64,000 bases of DNA from Siphonodentalium dalli. Taxonomy: Eukaryota > Mollusca > Scaphopoda > Gadilida > Siphonodentaliidae. Position 1 is the stretch's first letter. Every line of letters begins with the position of its first letter. The stretch lies in contig CP136065.1 of NCBI GenBank assembly GCA_032622095.1, positions 62,915,094-62,979,093 of the forward strand, given 5' to 3'. This document shows, piece by piece, positions 35,946 to 47,435 of this stretch. Position numbers and translations under genes: made by a program. The notes under the pieces are model-generated. The model was given only the letters and a program-made list of their open reading frames with translations, was not told where the DNA came from and searched no databases.

Positions 35946-37132
35946 CTAAAAGAATGACGTTTTGTGATACCGTTTAGTTATACAATTTATGAGAATACGT
36001 GTGACACTTTGAGCAAGAGTATTCTCACAAAATGACTGGCAATGCCGGGTAACCCATTGTAACCCTGCTAGTCACTTTCTAAAAGTGTTTCCGGACAGAC
36101 GTCTTCTATTCGTATATATTATTGTATATCCCGGAAACTATAAAACAAAAACTTGGAAGGAAGAAATTCATTATCTTTAAATATCATTGTAAGCATACTA
36201 TATGATATGACATAACGTATAACTGATAAGCGATTTGAACAATGGATCGCGACCTTTCTTCATATCAGCACGGAAGAGAGAAGATCGTTACTTGTTATAG
36301 TCATTACTGATTTGGTAAATTAAAATGCGTGTGTCACAATGTATGTGCGAAACAATGCAAACTGCAGAAAATTACATTGCTATGACCCTGGCAATGTTTT
36401 GTATTAGAATATATAAAGTATTTATACATATCGATATTACAAGTATATTATAGGTCTTTTAAAGACAGCTAAATTGACAACTTGAGAAAAAGTAACGGTA
36501 TTTTTCTTACCAACATCAGTACCCCTACCAGCGTCATCGATGTGATAGAGGAGCCATCAGTGTCATAGCAAATTATCAGGAACACCTAACCAAGGTGGAT
36601 ATCTCCCCAAATGCGTTGGCACACACACTGATGCAAAAATAACCATATGCTTGAGCATACATAATCATACTATAATATTTATGGAATCATTGTGGCAAAC
36701 ATATGCTCGTCTGAACCTCTAATAATTTCTACGTACTTTAGAAGATGATAGGATACTTCGATTAAACATATTCGAAATAACGACATACGGGCTTGATATA
36801 CTCTGCAGAAACTTGCGCAATACATGGGAATTTTCCAGCTGGTTTCTATAATTCGAAAACAGTGAGACAAGCGCTCTGTATTTTTATCATATCAGGAAAA
36901 CACTAAAAGGAACTATCTGTATTGCTCAATGCTGGTGAACAGTCACTGCACGATTTGTCTAAATCCTATGATTTGAAGTAAATATTTCTGTTGTAGATAA
37001 AGTTCGTATATAAGTGTATATTTACCCGTATATGCTGTACTAAATCATGTTCCGTTATTGGTCAACTGCCAATTTGATCATAAATTATCCCAAATAAAAC
37101 ACATCATAACACGAACCAACTTTCGAAATATA

Positions 37133-38345
37133 TAGAGAACATCCACATAATGTAGGGGGAGTCGGAACAAAATTGCAGGCACGTATGCTGATTTTTTACT
37201 TCCGACCTTTGTTGGGACCCACCCACCCCGGCGTCCAATTTTTTTTCCGTTTTCGGCAGTTTTTTCCGACCATTTTTGGACACCCACCCCACTTTTAACA
37301 CTAAAACAGAGATTTGCGGGGGAAATTCACTGCAAACAGCTGTATATGAATTTATGTGCATACTATTAGTCATGGATGTTAACATTGACATGTAAATAGG
37401 AACAAGTCATTTTGGGGTCATTCGGTCAACAAAAAAAACATGGCTGCCAGCAGCCATCATGGATTTCAAAATTCAATCCATTAGCATGAGCTACATGCTA
37501 TACTGTTTGTCTGGTCATCATGAATTTTTCATTTATGTTAATATTGACATATAGATGTGTTTTAAACCAAACTCATTGCAAAAACAGTCAAAAAGACTTA
37601 CAGGAAAAATATTTTTGAGTTGCGGAAAAAATTGTTTGTTGGTCCTATCGACGACCACCCACCCACCCCAGCATACGTGCCCGGAAAAACTGTTTTCCAC
37701 CCCCTGCGTAGTGTAGCTGAATAAAGAATTTATTTTTGCGAGTATGTGCCCACATAAAAATAAATTCTCTGTTCAGCTACACTATGTGGATGTTCTGTTT
37801 ATCCACCGAACAAATTTAAATGTATTTTATCGCAGTTTTGCGCTTGAAACTTAATAATGAAAGTCTGACATTTAGCAGTAAAAACCGCAGTAGCACCAAG
37901 GTCGGTAGTGCAAATGCACCAGCTCACGGAAGAATATCGTATACTTTATAGTAACACACTGCCAATTTTTGCTTAATCAAGTTATAGACTTCAACAATTG
38001 AACATTGAAACGTTCTGTGGCACATCGTTTGATCTTTTAGAAATGAATCGCCACCGATTGCACGAAATATGTTGTGGATGTTGACGTTGCTAAGGACGCT
38101 GTCGATAACAACGGAAACCAGCATGGTCCGTTCTAATGATACTCCATCACTGTGTTACGTTCCAGTGACGTCACTCGCGAACTACTGTAGGTCAACTGAT
38201 CCAAGTTATTGTAACCTTTCTGCCTCGCGTATTATTAATTTTATCTGACTACTTGAGGATGCTTTATCTGTCCAGTAGACGGATATATAGAGGCGTGGTT
38301 TATCTGATGGGCTTTATATGAATAGTAGAGAGGGGCTGGGGTGGA
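37133..38345. mobile_element. 1.2-kb insertion with nested hairpins
   Basis: The paralogous block at 305-2526 is continuous across this point (CTTTCGATATATTA|TACTTTATTATG), so the segment is an insertion. It starts AGAACATCCACATA and contains an internal inverted pair GCACGTATGCTG / CAGCATACGTGC. A hairpin follows near 37705-37790 (TAGTGTAGCTGAATAAAGAA and its complement), then CTGTTTATCCACCGAAC, the same kind of flank as hairpin repeat H. Runs of CCACCCACCCCA are present. The minus-strand frames across it are not convincing genes. Confidence 0.68.
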
Positions 38346-38426
38346 TAATATACTTTATTATAGTTTCATCAACTGTTTACGTCAAAATGTCTAATGATAT
38401 TCCACTCCCAGATGACCGGACGTGTT

Positions 38427-38480
38427 ATCCTACTCTCAAGATGTTATCCTACTCTCAAGATGTTATCATACGCTCAGCAC
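38427..38480 (+). repeat. 19-bp tandem repeat, paralogue of 2145-2214
   Basis: Units ATCCTACTCTCAAGATGTT, about 2.7 copies against 3.7 at 2145. Same position relative to the FReD acceptor. Confidence 0.88.
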
Positions 38481-38723
38481 TGCGTCATGACGTCAATTTG
38501 TGCGCTATTCGGTATCATTCGCGTTATTTTTTAACATAAATTATAGGTCTCACCGTGTGTTTCATTGTGGTCTGTGTCGTATATAAACTGGTATAGAAAA
38601 TATAATAAACACAAATGTCAACTCTATCGCGTGAGATCCATCTCACTCGATGAGAAATCCCGCCTCAACCCAGAGCAGTCAACGATTGTATATTTATTGG
38701 TAATTGTTGCTTTGATCTTACAG

Positions 38724-38883
38724 ATTGCAAAGATCATTTCGACAACGCAGAAACAGCAGACGGAGTATACGTGATATCACCAGATGGCGCCACACAAATG
38801 GAAGCCTGGTGTGACATGATTAGCGGCGGATGGACCGTGTTAATGAAGAGACTTGACGGCAGTGAAGACTTCCGTCGCACATG
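38724..38883 (+). pseudogene. Gene 2 FReD exon, truncated by palindrome edge
   Basis: After a good acceptor (CTTACAG) the exon begins in phase 1 and encodes DCKDHFDNAETADGVYVI, WCDM, GGWTVLMKRLDG and SEDFRRT, closely matching the first 53 residues of the intact exon at 2527. Homology stops exactly at 38884, where the palindrome starts. Read-through adds 29 unrelated residues (CRPRGVMTSRRLILRFLYNF and so on) before a stop at about 38971. The missing three-quarters includes the carbohydrate-contact region of the FReD fold, so the product should not fold as a lectin. If the palindrome is an assembly artefact, the exon may be whole in the animal. Confidence 0.85.
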
Positions 38884-39086
38884 TTGTCGCCCGCGCGGTG
38901 TCATGACGTCTCGTCGCCTGATTTTACGTTTTCTCTACAACTTTCCCGTATTTTGCTCTATTCTTTTTTAAACACTAATTCCCATGTCAATAAAAAACTT
39001 ATCTAATTGACTAAATTGAAACTGGTTTAGAGACATTAGATATTTAACAAGAAATTCAATAACTTGAGGAAAAACCAGCACTGACC

Positions 39087-39145
39087 TAAACTGTATTTAG
39101 AAATATTACGAACAGTATGTTCGTAATATTTCTTAATACAGTTTA
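39087..39145. repeat. 59-bp hairpin, left arm
   Basis: TAAACTGTATT, TAGAAATATTACGAACA, a short loop, then TGTTCGTAATATTTCTTAATA and CAGTTTA. Mirrored at 49262-49320. Confidence 0.9.
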
Positions 39146-39571
39146 TTGAGAAATGTATTCCGACGTTGGAATTGTCTATTGTCCATTTTGTGATATGTGA
39201 TCATAATTATGACGACAAGCACAGAAATACCATATGGATTCCAATTAATTTATTTGGACATTCTGTCTGGACAAAATCAGTGATGTTTTCATAGTTCCTG
39301 TTACACATGTGATTGTATTATTTGAGTGAAATAAAGTATCAAGTATTAATGTGGCTCTCCGGTGCATGTATACAGAGTTATACGTGTCGGAGCTGTTTTA
39401 TGTAGACATTACTATTACAGTGGTATTAGTTCAATAACATACCAAAGTTAAATGAATACGCTCACCGCCATCATTATCATTTGTTCCACTTTATATGCTT
39501 TATTGAAGGAAAGAATGAATATAAAAATCACATCTAGTCATCACTGATAGTTTCATTGGTCCGACAATTAA

Positions 39572-39658
39572 CAGGTGCCGAAACGTCCGAAATGCCGAAT
39601 AGTCGGGTGCCGAAAGGTCCAGGTGCCGAACCGCAAACACAAGTGCCGAAACGGCCAG
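39572..39658 (+). repeat. GGTGCCGAAACGTCC minisatellite, left arm
   Basis: Irregular 14-18-bp units (AGGTGCCGAAACGTCC, GGGTGCCGAAAGGTCC, AAGTGCCGAAACGGCC). Mirrored at 48749-48835; a third array outside the palindrome is at 50591-50725. Confidence 0.85.
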
Positions 39659-40330
39659 CATTTATCACGAGTCAATGTCATCGCCTTATTACCAGGGCAG
39701 TATAGTGTAGCATTGCGCGAATATCGAAAATGGCCGAGTCGTTGAGAATGACAGTTAGCAGGAACATCTATGGCCACCATTGGTTCTAATCCTATAGTTT
39801 TTAAACGTGCTTTCTCCGTGGTTGATAGTTGAGCTGAGCAATACTCGAAAAGCATGTGTAAACACAATATTACTAAAACCAATGGCGGGCTTGAATCGTC
39901 TCGCCCTTTGTGTGACAGTAAAAACAAATACGGTCGCTAGCTGGGTCATAGCGAGGCGTATGTACAGAATGCCTCAGCTGTGTTCTAAATGGGTACATAT
40001 GTGCGATTGATGTCTCATATTGGATGCCGTACAACTTAACCCCTTGGCTGCTATATATATGTCAGTACTGAGTACGGACCTACGTTAGCACACTATTTTT
40101 CGACCCAGCACACGACGGCATACCATCATTAGCAGAGAAGAGATTGTTGCATCATCAAATTAGATACGTCATCTCAAACAATGCTCCGTCTCCAATATCC
40201 TCAAAACTTCAAAAGAAATTTGTCAATTATGATAGTACCCATTATTTTTTAAATGAAACCAGACGACAATGACAACTTGTTTATGTGTGATTGTTTTCTC
40301 GGTCAGATCACTTTGTTGTGGCCGCTCAAA

Positions 40331-40971
40331 CTATATTCGTTTGAACGCCATTTCCGTCTGTTCGAGAGAGTTGTGCCAGCCTGTTATGCACTCCCACGTG
40401 AGGAACCTTCCGCCCTCATTGCTATAGGTTCCCGGCGCTGGCAGGTATGGTCTGTTTAGACATGCTTCACAGCAAACGTTGTACCACCACCCATCTCCAC
40501 AATCCCAGGTCGGTTGCACTGCCTGATATTTTACGTCAAATGTCGAGAAGGGCATTCTATTGTGTACTGGTATCAGGCTATCACAGCCATACCCCAAATG
40601 CACCATACCAACTGGCAGTCGATATCAATCTTCACATGGACCCAACGAGAAGCTGTCGTATGTAACAACATTCCAAGTAGTACTGCTGAATAGCTTCATC
40701 CGAATTCTCAACTCTGTGGTGCCTAGTGTTGCCAGCTGATAAACATGTTTCAGGCCGAGCCAATGTTCCCCGTTGGGATCCCCAAATCCTAATCGATATT
40801 CGTGCCATGTGCGATGGAAGTCTTCACTGCCGTCGAATCTTTTCTGGAACACGGTCCATCCTCCATTAGTCATGTCACACCAGGCTTCCATTTGTGTGGC
40901 GCCATTTGGCGATATCAAGTATACCCCGTCTGCAACAGTTGCCGACCCACTGTCGAAATAATCATTGCAGT
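40331..40971 (-). pseudogene. FReD exon with one in-frame stop, left arm
   Basis: Minus-strand exon of the same 641-nt length as the intact copy, entered after CTTACAG in phase 1. It encodes DCNDYFDSG, DGVYLISPNG, GGWTVFQKRFDG, EDFHRTWHEYRLGFGD, GEHWLGLKHVYQLATLG and FSLGPCED, then TGA where the intact copy has Trp (CEDW). The frame is open again to the natural end: FSTFDVKYQAVQPTWDCGDG, WWYN, ACLNRPYLPAPGTY, LEQTEMAFKRI. Apart from this stop it is a complete FReD exon, so the lesion is recent or a base-calling error. It faces away from gene 2. Confidence 0.9.
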
Positions 40972-42011
40972 CTGTAAGACGAAAGACACAATTATTGATA
41001 AAGTATAAAATAACGAAATGTGGAGATATGAGTCCATATATGGTTCTCTCTATACAGCAGGACGTAGCCCACTGATATACTATGATTATTATCGGATCAA
41101 CACCATTTCCACTTTGGGTAATCCTGATCGATCAACATATTTGGATAATATTCTCAACTATGTGTAAATGATGTTTGGTAATAGTTAGAATGGTAATTTC
41201 TATTTGTGTTCCAAGTAGTACATTAGTAAGATCCACTCGCACCTTTGCACGGAATGCTATTGCAAAATAGTACATGGCTTGCGACTTATAAATTTGTTTC
41301 CAATTCAAAATCTTATTATGATTATTATTTGAATGATATGTAAAACATGACCATGTATTTAGACCCAAATAAAAACACTAAATTTTTTTCTTCCAAAATC
41401 ACTCCTTATTACGCGAAATGGCATTTATAATGTCTATACTAAATTAACTCTCCCACTAAAAAATTATACATCGGGATGTCCAGTATTAATTTCGAGGGGC
41501 ATTCAGTAAAATTAATCAAACAATAGATCATAAAAGTACGGAAGGAGTGTTATTTATTGAAGGGAAATGTTCAGATAATAAGTTCAACAAACGTGATCTG
41601 ATTATCTGAGCATATCCTGAGGAATAACTACTCGTAAATGAGTATCTAGAAGAGACAGGGGTAAACATTTGTCAATAGTAACCAAGGTCGTCAATCAGTT
41701 TATATAACCGCATCTTAAACATGTACAGTTAAAACCATAATTTAAACACGAGACCGCAGATCTAAAACATATTTATTCTGCTCCACGATACTAGCAATTT
41801 AACAGTGTGTTTTAAAGGCGGATAATTGGTGCTGTTTGGGTCAGGGATGGGAGGGGCACTAACATTGATTAGAATGGTTTAGTCGCCGATTTCCACGAAA
41901 CAAACGATAATCATTCCGACATTGTGAGCCACTGATTATATAACCCATGTATAAGAATGACATTTGTGATGCCCATTTGTGTACAGATGTATGAGAATGA
42001 CAGCTTTGAGC

Positions 42012-42327
42012 AATTCAATTCAATTTATTGATATACTCGTCGTCATTTTGACACATAGGGTGGAAAATATACACTATTAAATTTCAAAATATGTTCGATT
42101 ATGCATGCGTGCAGCGCATTATATGTATAGATTTCACGACAATATAATATGGGATATGTTGTTAGTAATCAGAGGGTGGGTAGGTTTGGAATATGTTTTT
42201 TGGTATGCGCCAGGAGTTCATCGTTATTGATTGGACTTTCTTAATAAATTTAGCAAGATTAGTAAGCGTTCGTTTATTACCGCTATTAATTAGGTCGGTT
42301 AGAGTCAATGTGGTGGGTCTTTTATAT
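42012..42327 (-). mobile_element. Probable LINE 3' end, left arm
   Basis: On the minus strand the sequence ends GACGAGTATATCAATAAATT followed by a GAATTGAATTG tail, typical of a LINE 3' terminus. Upstream a short reading resembles a LINE C-terminus (TLTDLINSGNKRTLTNLAKF). Mirrored at 46080-46395. The adjoining frame 42322-42624 has no recognisable domain. Confidence 0.45.
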
Positions 42328-42752
42328 TAATATGTCTTTATATATCTTGATCTCAACTCTTTCAGTTTTGGGCATACTAGTATAAACATGCGAACAGACA
42401 AACATATATAGAGAGTTCCTATACCATTTAATATATACAGATATACATAGAGTAAATACACAAAATTTTGTCTTTGCGGTAACATCGCGTGAAACTCGTG
42501 TTGAGAGACATAACCTTTGCCAGCTTGATTTAGACCAGAATGAGATTGGATTAATGGTCCATGGGCGATATTTAGTTCTCAATGAATACACCAAATGAGC
42601 GAGCGATAATTTGTGGCGTGCCAATAACCATTATATCGGCCTTTCTTTTTGGTCCGATTGGTAAGAGGATAGTTTGATTGCATAATCATATCACCGAATC
42701 GAGTTGTCAATTAGCTGGAAACTGAACGACTGCGCCGCCGATGTATGTTTAA

Positions 42753-43101
42753 CCCTTTACCCAACAAAACGGCCAAAACCGGCCAAATAAAGCTTCAACA
42801 GCCTAAAATATCTTCGGTCTGTCTCAATAGAACCATACAAATATGGATATCATTGGAACCGGCTCCTTGACCACATTGTGATAGTTACAGTTATGCCCTG
42901 TGCCAATGCATTCTCTTATATATGCGAGTCGACCATAGGTCGCCTCGCATATATTAAAGAATGCATTGGCCAATCTTTAACAATTTTATAATTTTTAATG
43001 TGTTAAGCCAATGCATTCTCTTATATATGCGAGGCGACCTATGGTCGACTCGCATATATAAGAGAATGCATTGGCACAGGGCCGTTCTGTTGGGTAAAGG
43101 T
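42753..43101. mobile_element. TTAA-flanked MITE, left arm
   Basis: The ends CCCTTTACCCAACA and TGTTGGGTAAAGGT are inverted repeats, flanked by TTAA on both sides (42749-42752 and 43102-43105), the target used by piggyBac-type transposases. The interior has two head-to-head copies of a long palindrome, CCAATGCATTCTCTTATATA with TGCGAGTCGACCATAGGTCG, and no gene. Mirrored at 45306-45654; relatives at 50046 and 57623. Confidence 0.82.
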
Positions 43102-43286
43102 TTAAACCAGGCTTAAACTTGGAGGTTTAACTCGGAGATGACGAATCCGGTCATAATTTCATACTGTCGCAAAAGTTCAATGAATTCCGGATAATTTAGT
43201 CACCTCTCTAATCCACATAAATTAAGGGATAATAATTTAGCACTTCCATTGTGATTTTCTGCATAAATAGTATGAGTTTTGAGTGT

Positions 43287-43992
43287 AAGCTCATGTGGCT
43301 CAGATGTACATTTATTGTCACGAAATATATCCTTTTTCTTTGGCGTAACTACTATGGTGTTCATAAGATCTAGGGATTCGTTATTGTTATCAAAGTTCAG
43401 ATTTAAATGACATCATTCCGAGAATTGTTCTACAGACCCCGATTCGCGGTTCTCGTAATGTTAAAATATTTGTTCGGGCAAGTTGTGAGTCAGAATAGCT
43501 TCCTGTATGTGGATAAGTATTTCATAATTGCTTTTCCACTATATTTGCTTCAATACTGTGGGAGTGATTAATATTTTTGACTATCATACACAGGGATATA
43601 TATGCTTCATTTCTATCATATCCAATGTCAATTGTCTCCCTATAACAGTTTAATGGTAAATTAGTTTGACCTTCCTCTGGTATATGGACGCTCTATCAAC
43701 ATGCATGCACCCTCGGGTATGCATATCAACTGGATGTATAACTTTCCCCATTTCATTTGTTGCAGTGGTCTAACTCATAAGTGTGTATGTTTAAATGAAT
43801 AAGAACATACACACTTATGAGTTAGACCACTGCAACAAATGAAATGGGGAAAGTTATACATGTACATCCAGTTGATATGCATACCCGAGGGTGCATGCAT
43901 GTTGATAGAGCGTCCATATACCAGAGGAAGGTCAAACTAATTTACCATTAAACTGTTATAGGGAGACAATTGACATTGGATATGATAGAAAT
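43287..43992 (+). repeat. Left copy of the 706-bp repeat flanking the gap
   Basis: Identical as far as I could compare to 44093-44798, in direct orientation, spanning the palindrome loop. It ends exactly at the first N and its partner begins exactly after the last N, the pattern left when two overlapping contig ends are not merged. Confidence 0.93.
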
Positions 43993-44092
43993 NNNNNNNN
44001 NNNNNNNNNNNNNNNNNNNNNNNNNNNNNNNNNNNNNNNNNNNNNNNNNNNNNNNNNNNNNNNNNNNNNNNNNNNNNNNNNNNNNNNNNNNN
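43993..44092. other. Assembly gap (100 Ns)
   Basis: Exactly 100 Ns, the conventional length for a gap of unknown size. Open frames that run through it are artefacts. Confidence 0.99.
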
Positions 44093-44798
44093 AAGCTCAT
44101 GTGGCTCAGATGTACATTTATTGTCACGAAATATATCCTTTTTCTTTGGCGTAACTACTATGGTGTTCATAAGATCTAGGGATTCGTTATTGTTATCAAA
44201 GTTCAGATTTAAATGACATCATTCCGAGAATTGTTCTACAGACCCCGATTCGCGGTTCTCGTAATGTTAAAATATTTGTTCGGGCAAGTTGTGAGTCAGA
44301 ATAGCTTCCTGTATGTGGATAAGTATTTCATAATTGCTTTTCCACTATATTTGCTTCAATACTGTGGGAGTGATTAATATTTTTGACTATCATACACAGG
44401 GATATATATGCTTCATTTCTATCATATCCAATGTCAATTGTCTCCCTATAACAGTTTAATGGTAAATTAGTTTGACCTTCCTCTGGTATATGGACGCTCT
44501 ATCAACATGCATGCACCCTCGGGTATGCATATCAACTGGATGTATAACTTTCCCCATTTCATTTGTTGCAGTGGTCTAACTCATAAGTGTGTATGTTTAA
44601 ATGAATAAGAACATACACACTTATGAGTTAGACCACTGCAACAAATGAAATGGGGAAAGTTATACATGTACATCCAGTTGATATGCATACCCGAGGGTGC
44701 ATGCATGTTGATAGAGCGTCCATATACCAGAGGAAGGTCAAACTAATTTACCATTAAACTGTTATAGGGAGACAATTGACATTGGATATGATAGAAAT
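44093..44798 (+). repeat. Right copy of the 706-bp repeat flanking the gap
   Basis: Direct copy of 43287-43992. Positions 44093-44597 repeat left-arm sequence, 44598-44609 repeat the 12-nt loop, and the rest starts the right arm. Confidence 0.93.
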
Positions 44799-45305
44799 GA
44801 AGCATATATATCCCTGTGTATGATAGTCAAAAATATTAATCACTCCCACAGTATTGAAGCAAATATAGTGGAAAAGCAATTATGAAATACTTATCCACAT
44901 ACAGGAAGCTATTCTGACTCACAACTTGCCCGAACAAATATTTTAACATTACGAGAACCGCGAATCGGGGTCTGTAGAACAATTCTCGGAATGATGTCAT
45001 TTAAATCTGAACTTTGATAACAATAACGAATCCCTAGATCTTATGAACACCATAGTAGTTACGCCAAAGAAAAAGGATATATTTCGTGACAATAAATGTA
45101 CATCTGAGCCACATGAGCTTACACTCAAAACTCATACTATTTATGCAGAAAATCACAATGGAAGTGCTAAATTATTATCCCTTAATTTATGTGGATTAGA
45201 GAGGTGACTAAATTATCCGGAATTCATTGAACTTTTGCGACAGTATGAAATTATGACCGGATTCGTCATCTCCGAGTTAAACCTCCAAGTTTAAGCCTGG
45301 TTTAA

Positions 45306-45654
45306 ACCTTTACCCAACAGAACGGCCCTGTGCCAATGCATTCTCTTATATATGCGAGTCGACCATAGGTCGCCTCGCATATATAAGAGAATGCATTGGC
45401 TTAACACATTAAAAATTATAAAATTGTTAAAGATTGGCCAATGCATTCTTTAATATATGCGAGGCGACCTATGGTCGACTCGCATATATAAGAGAATGCA
45501 TTGGCACAGGGCATAACTGTAACTATCACAATGTGGTCAAGGAGCCGGTTCCAATGATATCCATATTTGTATGGTTCTATTGAGACAGACCGAAGATATT
45601 TTAGGCTGTTGAAGCTTTATTTGGCCGGTTTTGGCCGTTTTGTTGGGTAAAGGG
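45306..45654. mobile_element. TTAA-flanked MITE, right arm
   Basis: Mirror copy of 42753-43101, with the same termini and TTAA flanks. Confidence 0.82.
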
Positions 45655-46079
45655 TTAAACATACATCGGCGGCGCAGTCGTTCAGTTTCCAGCTAATTGA
45701 CAACTCGATTCGGTGATATGATTATGCAATCAAACTATCCTCTTACCAATCGGACCAAAAAGAAAGGCCGATATAATGGTTATTGACACGCCACAAATTA
45801 TCGCTCGCTCATTTGGTGTATTCATTGAGAACTAAATATCGCCCATGGACCATTAATCCAATCTCATTCTGGTCTAAATCAAGCTGGCAAAGGTTATGTC
45901 TCTCAACACGAGTTTCACGCGATGTTACCGCAAAGACAAAATTTTGTGTATTTACTCTATGTATATCTGTATATATTAAATGGTATAGGAACTCTCTATA
46001 TATGTTTGTCTGTTCGCATGTTTATACTAGTATGCCCAAAACTGAAAGAGTTGAGATCAAGATATATAAAGACATATTA

Positions 46080-46395
46080 ATATAAAAGACCCACCACATT
46101 GACTCTAACCGACCTAATTAATAGCGGTAATAAACGAACGCTTACTAATCTTGCTAAATTTATTAAGAAAGTCCAATCAATAACGATGAACTCCTGGCGC
46201 ATACCAAAAAACATATTCCAAACCTACCCACCCTCTGATTACTAACAACATATCCCATATTATATTGTCGTGAAATCTATACATATAATGCGCTGCACGC
46301 ATGCATAATCGAACATATTTTGAAATTTAATAGTGTATATTTTCCACCCTATGTGTCAAAATGACGACGAGTATATCAATAAATTGAATTGAATT
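46080..46395 (+). mobile_element. Probable LINE 3' end, right arm
   Basis: Mirror copy of 42012-42327, ending in a short GAATT/GAATTG tail. Confidence 0.45.
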
Positions 46396-47435
46396 GCTCA
46401 AAGCTGTCATTCTCATACATCTGTACACAAATGGGCATCACAAATGTCATTCTTATACATGGGTTATATAATCAGTGGCTCACAATGTCGGAATGATTAT
46501 CGTTTGTTTCGTGGAAATCGGCGACTAAACCATTCTAATCAATGTTAGTGCCCCTCCCATCCCTGACCCAAACAGCACCAATTATCCGCCTTTAAAACAC
46601 ACTGTTAAATTGCTAGTATCGTGGAGCAGAATAAATATGTTTTAGATCTGCGGTCTCGTGTTTAAATTATGGTTTTAACTGTACATGTTTAAGATGCGGT
46701 TATATAAACTGATTGACGACCTTGGTTACTATTGACAAATGTTTACCCCTGTCTCTTCTAGATACTCATTTACGAGTAGTTATTCCTCAGGATATGCTCA
46801 GATAATCAGATCACGTTTGTTGAACTTATTATCTGAACATTTCCCTTCAATAAATAACACTCCTTCCGTACTTTTATGATCTATTGTTTGATTAATTTTA
46901 CTGAATGCCCCTCGAAATTAATACTGGACATCCCGATGTATAATTTTTTAGTGGGAGAGTTAATTTAGTATAGACATTATAAATGCCATTTCGCGTAATA
47001 AGGAGTGATTTTGGAAGAAAAAAATTTAGTGTTTTTATTTGGGTCTAAATACATGGTCATGTTTTACATATCATTCAAATAATAATCATAATAAGATTTT
47101 GAATTGGAAACAAATTTATAAGTCGCAAGCCATGTACTATTTTGCAATAGCATTCCGTGCAAAGGTGCGAGTGGATCTTACTAATGTACTACTTGGAACA
47201 CAAATAGAAATTACCATTCTAACTATTACCAAACATCATTTACACATAGTTGAGAATATTATCCAAATATGTTGATCGATCAGGATTACCCAAAGTGGAA
47301 ATGGTGTTGATCCGATAATAATCATAGTATATCAGTGGGCTACGTCCTGCTGTATAGAGAGAACCATATATGGACTCATATCTCCACATTTCGTTATTTT
47401 ATACTTTATCAATAATTGTGTCTTTCGTCTTACAG

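Larger units (their letters stand above)
36088..38723 (+). repeat. Segmental duplication copy 2, upstream of truncated FReD exon
   Basis: Diverged direct copy of 305-2526, collinear up to the FReD splice acceptor (GATCTTACAG, 38714-38723). It lacks the hAT element present in the other copy but contains an independent insert at 37133-38345. It is probably the last intron of gene 2. Confidence 0.8.
38884..43791 (+). repeat. Left arm of ~9.8-kb palindrome
   Basis: Every position p from the outer edge inward pairs with 88407-p on the right arm as printed. The outer edge starts TTGTCGCCCGCGCGG and its mirror ends at 49523. Matching continues to a 12-nt loop (43792-43803, TAAATGAATAAG). Differences seen by eye are few: C at 42621 against A at 45786, G at 40551 against T at 47856, and a 6-bp TGTACA present only in the mirror arm near the loop. 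The arm contains a minus-strand FReD exon, a LINE tail, a TTAA element and a small hairpin. Confidence 0.93.

Noticed and set aside
37078-37391. Basic minus-strand frames (GVQKWSEKTAENGKK..)
   Set aside because: They sit in an insertion rich in CCACCCACCCC and T runs, overlap each other in two frames and show no family features.
42322-42624. 100-codon frame in each palindrome arm as a host gene
   Set aside because: No domain, starts only with a non-ATG codon, and runs into a LINE-like 3' tail; the mirrored copy is explained by the palindrome.
43937-44179. Open frames on both strands across the N run
   Set aside because: They are created by translating the 100-N gap.
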